Below are positions 1 to 9,549 of a stretch of DNA of 64,000 nt, piece after piece. This DNA comes from Emiliania huxleyi CCMP1516 (lineage: Eukaryota; Haptophyta; Isochrysidales; Noelaerhabdaceae), in the NCBI RefSeq assembly GCF_000372725.1, contig NW_005200881.1:292112-356111 (forward strand), in the 5' to 3' direction. Numbering within the stretch: the first letter of the stretch is position 1; the number at the start of each line of letters is the position of its first letter. The notes under the pieces were generated by a model that worked only from the letters and a program-made list of their open reading frames with translations, was not told the DNA's origin and did no database searches. Both the position numbers and the translations under genes were made by a program.

Positions 1-72
1 GACACAAGCGCGTGCGTCCCAGCGGCCGTGTGTGTGAGTGTGTGTGTGGCCGGACCGCGCCCAGGACCGGTC

Positions 73-352
73 CTATCCAGGCGTGTATTCTTTTTGCATA
101 GCCGTACATTATAACAGGGTGGAAGGGTAGGTCTGGGCCCTCCCGTCGGATTTTTCCCTCTCTTCACGCTGGAATTTTCACAGCAGAAAAAGAAATCCCG
201 CCCGATCGAGTGATTTCTTTTTTAGTTTCCCTAAGTAAGGTAGGTAGGTAGGTAGGTAGGTAGGTAGGGGCACCGCAGGGGCCGGCCAGGGTTTTTGCAG
301 AATTTCATCATGATGTAAGGCCAAGCAAAAAGAATACACACCTGGCCTATCC
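73..352. repeat. candidate MITE-like element with about 40-bp inverted arms
   Basis: Bases 73-112 and 312-352 are imperfect inverted copies; both contain GTGTATTCTTTTTGC (second copy on the minus strand). The interior carries a GGTA/TAGG tetranucleotide run at about 236-269. It lies just upstream of the first gene (ATG 442). No clear target-site duplication was found. It could also be a long imperfect hairpin in a promoter region. Confidence 0.45.
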
Positions 353-356
353 GGAC

Positions 357-383
357 GTTCTCGAGGTGGATATCCTTTGGCCG
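357..383. promoter_or_regulatory. shared upstream motif GAGGTGGATATC
   Basis: GAGGTGGATATC at 363-374 is 68 bp before the ATG at 442. A 27-bp stretch around it recurs identically at about 63819-63845, upstream of the gene starting at 63744 (-). The 12-bp core also occurs at 9329-9340, 73 bp upstream of the NADPH oxidase start (9256, -). Orientation relative to the gene differs, and the core holds the palindrome GATATC. Role as a factor site is inference. Confidence 0.35.
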
Positions 384-441
384 GCGCCGACCGTTCCAGG
401 GGACGCACGCATACTCGTCAAGTCGCACGAGAGCTCCGCCG

Positions 442-1977
442 ATGTCGTTGTGCCTCTCGGCGGCGGCCGGGCACTTGGGCGTAGGAGCCGCGGATGTGTG
501 CCCGGCCATCTGCTCCTGCTTCCTGGCACATCCCGCGCGGCCCCGGCTCCGTTCCGGCATCTTGCGGCTGCGAGGCGGTGGTGTCTTGCAATTCGCCGCC
601 ACACAGGCTCGAGTCATGATGGAGGAGAGGGTGCGTCAAGACGACCACCGATCCGCAATCAGCGCCCTTCGCTGTCTGATGGGCGTGTGGCTCCTCTTCC
701 AGCCTCTCAGGCACGCGGGGCTTGTTGACCGACCGCTCGGCCGCTCGGTGCTGCAGCTCTTCTTTGCAGCCCACTTCTACTTTCGCCTGTGCGGACTCCT
801 CGTCGCCCGCGTGGACGTGTTTGCAGTCCCGCGCTCCAATAATGGCAGGCTGAGAAAGTTCGCCATGCGCGCCGCATTGCTGGCTCTCGCTTCGACCGCG
901 TCGCGCCATCTCGGGTGGGAGGCTGGTGCTACCACGTTGCGTCGCGCCTTGCCGGGTGGGCTGGCGCTTGGCGTGGTGATTGCGCGCTCAGCGACGGCAG
1001 TCTTTGACCACTTCTCGTCGGAGCTCCACGAGAGCCTCCGCTACCTCGCCGCGAAGCGAGCCATCTTCACGCCGGAGCATGCCAGCGTGTTTGTCGACCT
1101 CGACGAGGCGCTCTCCAGCGCTTGGGGTAGCGAGGAGGAGCGCGCGCTGAACGAGGCGGCCGAGCGGGCGCGTGAGGCGGTCAAGAAGGCGCTCTCCTCA
1201 GGCTCCAGGGCGCAGGAGGCGGCTCGTAGGGCGAGCGCGCAGCGGATCGGCAAGCAGGTAGCGCGTACGGCAATCGCCGTCACGGGGACGGCGGCGGGGC
1301 TGGCGGTTGCATGCGAGCGTCGGCTACCACTCGCAGACCGCCTCCCCTCCCCGCCTTCACCAGAGGCGCTGGCCCTCTTCGCTCCCGCGCTCGTGGGGGC
1401 GTTTGAGCTCACGAGCGCCCTGCGCGAGGTGCGATACCTGAACGCCTTCCGCATGCGTACGGCCACGGTGCAGCTGGTCACCCTCGCTCCGCGGCTGCTG
1501 CGCCGTCCGCTCGGGTGGCTCTTTGCCCTCTGCAGGCTCCTTTTCGGCGGGGCGCGCTCCGCCTTTGGGTCCGCCATCCGCCTGGAGGCGCGCCTGGAGC
1601 GCAGCCTGTTGGGGCAGGAGTACGTCCTCTACCGGGAGGTGATGCGCTTCGCCCGGAGCCCCGCCGGCCGCCGCATCGGAAGGTGGGCCTCCGCGCTTCG
1701 TGAGCTGGCAGGGTGGCTGGCCTGGGCAATCAGGGGGGCGACGCTGGCCAAGGCGCCGGTGAGGTGGGCCCGCGGCTTCCTCCGGGGCACGCACAACGAG
1801 GTGTGGCCGTGGGCGCTCGCCGTCGCTGGCTACCGCGTCCAGACCGGCGCGCTGCCTCTCCACCGCGTGCCGGGGTGCGTCGGCAGGCTCTCCGCCGCGC
1901 CCGTCGTCGCCTGCTCGAAGGCCGTCACGGCGGCCTGGCTGGCGGCGAGGCGCAGCCTGCCCTGGCCTGCGGGGTAG
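442..1977 (+). CDS. uncharacterised membrane protein with LRLRGG leader
   Basis: Single open frame of 511 aa starting at a true ATG; no intron needed. The N-terminus is Ala/Cys-rich and hydrophobic, followed near residue 40 by LRLRGGG. I recall that motif as frequent near the N-terminus of haptophyte pre-proteins, but have not checked it. Several moderately hydrophobic stretches are present (about residues 75-105, 140-180, 290-330), with Ala/Arg-rich amphipathic helices near 230-270. No catalytic motif was recognised. The next gene on the same strand starts 127 bp downstream. Codon use matches the surroundings. Likely a real organelle or membrane protein; function unknown. Confidence 0.6.
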   Translation: MSLCLSAAAGHLGVGAADVCPAICSCFLAHPARPRLRSGILRLRGGGVLQFAATQARVMMEERVRQDDHRSAISALRCLMGVWLLFQPLRHAGLVDRPLGRSVLQLFFAAHFYFRLCGLLVARVDVFAVPRSNNGRLRKFAMRAALLALASTASRHLGWEAGATTLRRALPGGLALGVVIARSATAVFDHFSSELHESLRYLAAKRAIFTPEHASVFVDLDEALSSAWGSEEERALNEAAERAREAVKKALSSGSRAQEAARRASAQRIGKQVARTAIAVTGTAAGLAVACERRLPLADRLPSPPSPEALALFAPALVGAFELTSALREVRYLNAFRMRTATVQLVTLAPRLLRRPLGWLFALCRLLFGGARSAFGSAIRLEARLERSLLGQEYVLYREVMRFARSPAGRRIGRWASALRELAGWLAWAIRGATLAKAPVRWARGFLRGTHNEVWPWALAVAGYRVQTGALPLHRVPGCVGRLSAAPVVACSKAVTAAWLAARRSLPWPAG

Positions 1978-2103
1978 GTTGTTGGGGCCCGCCTCTTTTG
2001 GAGATTCTACCAAAAAGAAACTCGTCGGCCCACAACATAACGGCGAGCAGAGAACCTCGAAAGCGCGCGCGATCTGTACCGGCCCCGACAAAGTCGGTGT
2101 GGG

Positions 2104-4683
2104 ATGTCCGCCGCTCTACCACTCCCGTTCTCCAGCAGCCGGCCCGTCCCCCTCGCCTGGTCGCAGCACGTTGACTTGCCGTGGACCGGCTACCGTTGGC
2201 TCGTGCCGGCCGCGAATCTGAGCAGCCCGCAGTTCCTGACTGGAAAGGATGGGACTCTCCGCGTCACCGACTCGGGCGTCGTGTGGGGCGAGGTTACGCT
2301 GCAATGGTCTGGGCGGGCGCCGAGCTCGCTCAAGCACGTGCTCGTCGGCGAGTCCGCCTGGGAGCCGGGCGCCCTCCCGCCAGCGTCCACCTGCCTTTCC
2401 GATGACCACGTCTCCGAGGGCGCTTGTGTGGATGGGTTTTCGCTCGCAGATGGGTGCGCCTGCGAGGCGGGCGAGGCCGTCCTGCCCTTCACGCGGGTGG
2501 TGGAGGCGGGGAGCCGCGTGCAGGTCGCCGCGCTGCCGCTCGAGTACGGCCCGGATGTGGTCGCTCGCCTCAGCGTCTACTTCCGCCCGGGCGGCTGGTG
2601 CGAGTTCCTCGGCGGCGAATCGCCCGCGCAGTGCGCGACGGCGTGGGACGGGATGCGGCTTGGCGGCGGCGGCGGCTGCGCAGTCGAGCTCGCGCGCCAG
2701 TCTCTGGACGGCACCGTCGAGCTCTCCTCTGGAGGGTGTGACGCGCCGCCGTCGGGCGGCGGCGCGGCTCCCTTTCTGTGGAGAGAGGTGCCGCGCGGCC
2801 CGTTCGCCGCAACGGTGCGGGTGCTGCAGTGCTCCGACGTGCAGTGGTCCGCGGCTGGACTGCTGGCCACTGCAGCAGAGGCTCGGCCAAGGCCGCAGCC
2901 TGCCGGGGCGCTGGCGGCAAAGAGGACGGCCGAGTGGGCGGCGCTGCTGTCAGCGCAGTCCCGTGCCACCACGCTGCAGGCCGCGCCCGCCGGTGCGCCC
3001 CGCCTCGCTACGCCCCTCCTCCCTCCCTGCCCCCTCCCCGCCACTCCCGCCTCCTCTCCCGCCTCCTCTCCCGCCTCCTCTCCCGCCTCCTCTCCCGCCT
3101 CCTCTCCCGCGTCGGCTCGCCGAGACGCGTTGACTCGCCTCTGCTCCGACCTTCTGCTCCGGCCAGGCGTGCCCCCCTTCTCGAGCCACGCCCCCCACCC
3201 GGGCCGTCGCCGCGCCCCCGTCTGGCTGCGGCTCGTGCGCGCTTCGGACGGCAACCTCTCTAGACTGAGCAGACACCCTCCCACACCCTCCCACACACCC
3301 CTCCTACTCCTTCACTCCCTCCTGCGCCCACACACACTCTCCCAGACCCGCGGGCAGAGGGCGGAGAAGGACGGTCGCATCGGCGAGACCCCTCAGAGGT
3401 TGCGCCTCTCCTCGTCCCGGCCAGGCAACCTCTCGGCGTGGTGGCGAGCGTCGGCCGCACAGGCTTGGCAGCAGCTCGGTCCGAGCGTCGGATCCGCCGG
3501 TCGCTTTGCCGCTGCAGACGGTCCGCCGGGCAAGGCTTCCCCTCCCCACGCAGCCTGTGTGTGCGAGTAGGCCTCGCGGGGCCGCTGCGTGTCGGCCTGA
3601 CCCAGCACACGTCCTCGCACAACTTCGGGTTCGCGCTCATGGACTCGTTTTCCCTCGAGGTCGGCGCCGCGGCCGCCGACTCGCTTCCCTCCGTTAGCGG
3701 AGGAGGAGAGGGCGGAGGAGGAGGGGGCGGCGTCTGCTGCTCGCCGCTTGCTGGCGGAGGGGAGGGTGCCGGGAGCACCGCCCGTTGGCTGCCTCTGCTC
3801 CTCCTCCTCCCCGCCCTCGCGGCGGCGCTGCTCGGCTCGCGGTCCGACTCGTGGCGCGAGGGCGGGGCAGAGGCCGGGGCCGGGGACGGGTCGACAAAGG
3901 GGAAGGGGTCGCTCGAGTACGGCGCGCGCGAGCGGGCCGCCCAGTCGCGCGGCTGGGCGGGGGTCGGTGCGTGGCGCGCGGCGACGGCGCAGCGCGTTGC
4001 GCCGGGCGGCGACGAGTTGGCGGAGGGAGGAGACGAGGCGGCAGAGGACGACGGCGCAGCGTTCTCGCAGGCGCGCTCGCCAGTCGTAATCGCGAGGACG
4101 CCTGCGCCAGCGACCCCCGCCGGCCGCCGCCCGCTGTCGACCACGGCGTCGGGCAGCTGGCGCGACTCGTGGTATTCGGCGCTCGGCTACTCGCGCTTGC
4201 CGGACGAGGCGGAGGGGCGCGGCGGGGCGGGAGGGAGCGCCGCAGGAAGCCCGACCGACAGCGCTCCTTCCAGTGCGCCGGACGGGGCGCGCGACCCCCG
4301 CCTCCTCGACCCGAGAGACACGCGGGTCACGCTCGGATTAGGCACGCCCTCGGACTGGTCGCGAGAGGTCGGGGTCGGGCGCTTCGCATCCTTCGAGGCC
4401 ACCGCCGGCGCCTCCTTCGCCGAGATCGCTCTCCAGGGCGGGCCGTCGCAACGCCTCCCCGCCGCCGACGGTGCACTCCTGCCCCGCCCCCCCGCTCCCT
4501 CGCTCCCTCACGCGTGCAATGCGCCTCACGCGGCCGCGCCGGCAAGTAGGCCCTTTCCTTGCGCGGCTGGCGGCCGCTTGTGGCGCAAGCCGGCGGCGCG
4601 GCGTGCCGACGGGCGACTCGGAGCCGTCGGTCGCGTTTGTCGCGACGAGTTCGGGCGACCGCGTCGACATCCGGCTGCCCTAG
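2104..4683 (+). CDS. uncharacterised single-pass membrane protein, 5 exons
   Basis: Hand model: 2104-2992, 3167-3250, 3425-3520, 3571-4437, 4550-4683 (690 codons including stop, in frame throughout). The first about 300 residues look like an extracellular domain with Cys pairs and a GWCEF motif. A Leu-rich transmembrane segment (LPLLLLLPALAAALL) lies in exon 4, followed by a polar, low-complexity tail. Introns 1 and 3 start GT, introns 2 and 4 start GC. Intron 2 begins GGCAACCTCTC-like and exon 3 begins with the same 10-11 bases. Intron 1 holds a minisatellite. The start is the first ATG after the preceding gene; an upstream exon cannot be excluded. No family recognised. Confidence 0.5.
3049..3110. 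repeat. 12-bp minisatellite inside an intron
   Basis: About five head-to-tail copies of a 12-bp unit (GCCTCCTCTCCC). It sits in the pyrimidine-rich intron 1 of the 2104-4683 gene, so it probably does not code. Confidence 0.8.
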
Positions 4684-5271
4684 GGCCGGCTACTCTTCTG
4701 CACGTACGTGAGTCGGACGACTGGACACTGGAGTCTGCTCGCTCTCGCTGATACGGTGTGTGTGCTCTACTGGTCGTTATGGATTCGGATCCCCCGCCGG
4801 CCGCCGAGAGCGCCGTGTGACAGGTGCGTGTGCGGTTCCCATGCTCGTGCCGGATCGGGCTCCGCCTCTTCTTAATACTTATACTTTTCGTGTGACGTGA
4901 CTACAATCCTCTGTTCCTCCTGGCCTCGAGCTCGACAACACTCAACACCAACTCGCGATATACTCAACCAACCAGCTCGCTCTCGGCTCTCGCGACATGT
5001 CTCAACTTTCTCATGTGCGACAACTCAACACCAAACTGGAACCTCGCGACACCTCGAAAGACGAACCCATCCAGATCCAGCGGCATGTTTCGCATTCCAC
5101 TCAGTAATTCCAGGCGCAGGCCCAGCAGGCTCTGAAGCCTGAAGCCCCTGAAGGTGAAGCAGCTCCCGGCCCGCGGCCGCGCGCGCATTCGCCCCTCTCA
5201 ACTCTGCCGCGCAAGTCCTCAGACCCAGCCGCGAGCGCTGTCCGCTGAGTCCTGTCGCGTCTGGTCTCCTC
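4684..5271. other. intergenic, convergent 3' ends
   Basis: Space between the 3' end of the 2104-4683 gene and the 3' end of the minus-strand NADPH oxidase. I see short CTCGAC/CTCAAC-rich direct repeats around 4925-5060 but no convincing coding frame. Confidence 0.5.
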
Positions 5272-8200
5272 TCAAAAGTGCTCCTTGTGGAAGACAAACT
5301 TGCCCTTGCGCGGCTCCGCGTACACAGACTTCTCGTCGGCTGCCGCGCCATAGTTACGGCGTTCGCGGCGGCGGGGCGGGGTCAGCGTGCGGCACATGGC
5401 GGAGAGCTGGTTGCTCAGCGCGCTCGGCCCGCAGACGAAGACGCCGACGTCAGAAGCGGGGAAGCTTTCGCCCAGTGCGCGGCCGACGCGGCCCCAGTCC
5501 GGCTTGCCCGCAAACTGGTTGTACGAGGCGTCGGCGGTGACTGCCTTGAGGTCGACCTCTCCCGTGATGTACCTGTCGCCAAGGAAGGGGCAAGGGGGGG
5601 TTCAGTCACGTGATCATGCGCGCGTTTCGACTGTAGCTGCGCCGCGCACGTGTTCAGTTCGAAGATGTTGGCGAGGGCCGTGTCGGCGAGGATGTCGACG
5701 AGCACGTCCTTGAAGGATTGAAACTCGCGCTCGTCGCGGCAGATCCAGAAGAAGGAGCAGCGCTTGAGCGGCGTCTCGAGGCGGTTGGTCTGCGCCTGCC
5801 GCGCCAAGGTCTTCAGGATGGACGCGAAGGGCGTCACTCCGATGCCGGCGGCGACGAGGAGGAGAACCTCGTAATGAAACACCTCCTCCGAAGAGCTGCC
5901 GTACGGCCCGTCCACGCAGAGGGACGGGCCGCATGACCGGCCGACAGGCACGCCCCCTAGCGGCGCCGGGATGGCCGGGCTGGCCTCGACCGCCCGCGTC
6001 AGGTCATCATCCGACAGCGACATCAGCCGCTTCGTGCGGATGCTCGGACGAGGTCCGCCCTCGACGTCCGACACGGCGGGCGCCACCGTGACCAAGTCCT
6101 GCTGCAGCAGGGCCTGGCTCAGCGCGAATGTCCAGTCCATGTCGGCGCGACAGCGGATGTGCAAGCTGAAGGTGTGGTTGTCCTCGGCCGACGACGAGAC
6201 GGAGAAGGGGTGCCACTCGCTGCTCACCTCGCCGCACTGGAGGAAGACGTACTGCCCCGCCTTGAACTTGAAGCGGCGCCCGCTGGAAAGTCTCAGCGTC
6301 AACGCGAGAACGTCCTTGGTCGGGCTGTGCGCGCGGACGAGGACGACCGGCTTCTTGGCGCGCAACGCGATGCACTTGTCGAGGACGAGCAGGAGCGTGG
6401 GGAAGAGGCTGAACTTCCAAAAGCTGCGCGAGTGGAACCAGAGAAGCGCCAGCACCAGAACCCACAGCTTGTGCACGTGGCTGAAGATCGAGTACCCGCC
6501 AACCTTGCCACGACGGCCCGGCAGCCCGAAGCGCGCTCGGCGAAAGCGCTCCAGGCCAGTCAGCGACATGAGGAGCATGAAGAGCGCGATGAGGTGGCCC
6601 GACAAGCCGTCCCATCGGCCGAGGGCCTGCCCCGCGACGCTGCCACCGGCGCCGTAGGTCGCGCGCCACGAGTAGGCGGAGTAGTGGCAGGCGATGTGGC
6701 CGGCGGCGGCGGAGAGGATGAGCGCACCGATGAGCTTGTGGAAGTAGGCGGTGTCGTCGACCGGGAGAAAGGCTGCCGCGGAGGTGGTGCGGAGCCACGA
6801 GATGAGATTCCGCATCACCGGCACAAAGACGAGATTGCAAAGCACGTTGAGCGCCATCCCAAAGCCCTTGGCATACGGGTAGGACGGAGGGGCACCGGTC
6901 CGCTCGAGGGCGAGCCGAAAGCCGACACCCCAGAGGGCCGCGCAGAGGCAGAGCAGGGCGGTGGTGGCCGGGTAGCGGCAGGCAAGCGAGCGCTGCACCA
7001 TGGCGGTGAGGGACGGGCATCTGACGAGCAGAGCGCCGAGGCGCGAGCGCGCGAGGCGCCCGTCTGGATGGTGCCGCGCGTGCCGCCGGAGCAGGCAGAC
7101 GCCCGAGAGGCACGCCACCGCGAGGACGACCCCGACGGCGACGACGAGCGTGAGCCTCCAGCCGCGGACCACGAGGGTGGCCTTCTGGCTCCGGTTGGAG
7201 AAGTCGTTGTTGCGCGTCGAGATGTAGTGGAAGGTGCCCGGCCGATTCATCTGCACGAGGCCGCCATCAAAGTAGGCGGGCGCCGCGTTGATGTGCTTGC
7301 AGCCGCGCACGTCGTTCTCGTTGTTGGTCTCGTCGTCGCAGATCAGAGACGGCGTGCGGGCGCCCGCCATCGAGTAGTTCCACTCCTGGGGCATGCGGGA
7401 GACGGGCCCGGGTGAGGAATGGACGAGGAAGGCAGTTGCGTGAGGAGGGGGGGGGTGCCGAGGCGGGAGGCTGGGTGGCCGGGCGAAGGAGGGAGGGAGT
7501 GAGGGGCAGCCGCCTGGTCGAGGTAGGCCATTCGGCGAACGGTCTCCTCGTCCGAGCGGTGGGTCCACCAGGCCACCGCTTGCCGTTCGACGAACATGGA
7601 CGCGACGGCGGGCTCGCCGCTGGCGAACGCTTGCCTCGCCGGGCGGCTGTCACCGAGGCTCGCAACTTCGACGAGGTTGGAGCGGTCGGTCTTGTCGCGC
7701 CCGTTGCCGTCGTTGCCGCCCTGGTTCGCGTCGCTCCCAGTCCATTGGAAGTGAACGCACTCGCCCTCGGACACCTCGAGGTTGGCGGGCACAAAGTCGT
7801 ACTCGACGCTGGGGTAGACCTGGACGATGTTTCCCCGCCGGCCGCGCACGTTGAGGTTGTAGATGCCAGCTGAGGCGCACGGACCGCTGCTCGGTCGCCG
7901 CTTGATCTTGAAGGTGTGGGAGCGGTCCTGGAAGGTGCGGCCCAGCTGGTCGGTGTTTACGTTGAGCTCGAGCCGGAGGTCGGTGCCCAGCGGCGGGTCC
8001 TCCATCGGAGAGAAGCCCACAAAGTCGGCCTCCTCGTTCCCGCTGATCAGCGCGTCACCGCCGTTGAAGACAGAGTCCACCGGCGTCCGCGACGTCTTTC
8101 GACCGTCAAAGCCCGCCCATCCGTCGTAGTCGGTAGTCGAGACGTTGTAGCGCAGTCGGAGCACGCAAGTGGCTTCGTCGGCACCCGTCTCGTCGAGAAC

Positions 8201-9256
8201 GTCGTCGGGGATGCTCCACACAAAGCGCGACGCGGCGAGGTCTGCGTCGGGCGTGCCCGGTGCGCTGGGTGCGGCGTTCCCGAGATGGTTGTCCCGCGAG
8301 AACGGCGTCTGCCCACAGCGCGGCGGCTTCGTGTCCCAGCGCCCGTACTCGCGCCACTTGCCTCCGCGCGCCACGCAGGCGGCCTCGTTGTTTGGGCCGG
8401 CTTCGTCCGCAGCCTGCAGCTGACGGCAGTGACCAGACTCGGCCAGCACTGCAGGGTCGCAGCAGTTGCCGTAGTCGCGCACGTTCTGGGAAGCGGCCTG
8501 GTAAAAGTCACAGCGGCGGAGATCGTCGGTGAGGACAGCGATGTCGCGCCACGGCGTCGGGTGCCAGTACGGAAAATAGTCCCGCTCCTCTGGGCACTCT
8601 AGCCCCTCTCTGTCGTTGTCGTTGTTTTGTGCCGGCGCTCCTCGGTCCTGCCGGGTGTTGGTTGCCCGGTCGCGCCCGCCCCCGAGGTTCTGATCGGCAA
8701 TGTAGAGCCCCTTGTTTCGCTCGCGCGCCTTGCAGTCCTCATACCAGGCGAGAGATTCATGCAGACCGCGCTGACTCTCATTCGCGCGCCCAGCCGAGGG
8801 CGCCTGGCCCTGCGGTCCGCCGGCGGTGCCGTCAACCCTCGAGAACTCGAGACCGTCCCGCAAAGTTGGCGACGAGTAGGGCCCCGCTCCGTCGTTGCAC
8901 ATGTACTGGATGACGATTTCGCACTCTACGTTGCCCTGTTTGCTGCCGCATCCGTGCTGATTGGTCCACTCCAACTCGAGGACGCTGCCCTCGTAGAAGT
9001 ACATCTGACCCTGCGCGGCTCCGGGCAGGCTGCGATTGTACTCGGTGCTGCCCGGGTTGAGGCCGCCGGCGCCTTGGCAAACGGGGTCACATCTGTCGCC
9101 GACCTGATAGCCGCCGGCGTTGTTGTTCTGCGAGTCGAAGAGACGGTTGTTGTTCTGGACGTTGTTGTTCTGCTCGTTGAGCTTGTTGTTGGAGCCTCGC
9201 GGGTTGTGGAGGTAGACGTCTCCGAGCAGCAGCGCCGCGGAGAGGGCGAGCATCAT
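5272..9256 (-). CDS. NADPH oxidase (NOX) with Asn-rich and cupredoxin-like ectodomain
   Basis: Hand model, transcript order: 9256-7514, 7385-5650, 5572-5272; 1259 aa. Exon 1 has a signal-like start, then an Asn-rich block (HNPRGSNN, RLFDSQNNN) and a Cys-rich ectodomain. A cupredoxin-like sandwich (about residues 465-650) is split by intron 1. After one TM come the ferric-reductase TM helices with heme His pairs (FHK-14-GH and HK-13-FH spacing), the FAD motif HPFSVSS, the nucleotide-binding GIGVTPF and the classic NOX ending FHKEHF. The enzyme should pass electrons from NADPH across a membrane to O2, making superoxide; a ferric reductase is the alternative. Intron 1 is GC-AG, intron 2 GT-AG. 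No EF-hand is seen in the protein itself, but the divergent neighbour has one. Confidence 0.85.
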
Positions 9257-9295
9257 GGCACGTCTCCGAGCAGCAGCGCCGCCGAGAGGGAGAGC
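9216..9295. repeat. 44-bp tandem duplication over the NOX start codon
   Basis: The block beginning ACGTCTCCGAGCAGCAGCGC at 9216 recurs at 9260 with few changes. It spans the signal-peptide codons and start of the NOX gene. The upstream copy is not in the same frame as the downstream signal sequence. Confidence 0.75.
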
Positions 9296-9549
9296 AAAAA
9301 GAGCGGTTGGCCTCGGTCTGGCCGAATGGAGGTGGATATCACGCCAAAAAGAAACGCTACTGCCCTTTCAGAGAAGCCCTAGCACTTTGAGCGTTTATCG
9401 CCCGGCGCCTCCCACTCCACTGCTCGTCAAAAAGGATTGAACTGAGAAAGAAGAAAATACACAGGCCTGGCGCTGCGCGCTGGTGTAGAGAGAGAGATTT
9501 TTATTAATGCGAGTTCAGACCGAGGACGGCGGCTGTGGCAAGAGAGGTG
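9257..9549. promoter_or_regulatory. bidirectional upstream region between NOX and the EF-hand protein
   Basis: The two genes are head to head with about 290 bp between start codons. It contains GAGGTGGATATC at 9329 and CCAAAAAGAAAC at 9344, the latter also found at 2010 upstream of another gene. An AATACACAGGCCTGG-like stretch near 9457 resembles the arms of the 73-352 element. Shared control is inference. Confidence 0.4.

Noticed and set aside
6159..7415. 418-codon plus-strand frame
   Set aside because: Antisense of the NOX catalytic exon, whose motifs are unmistakable.
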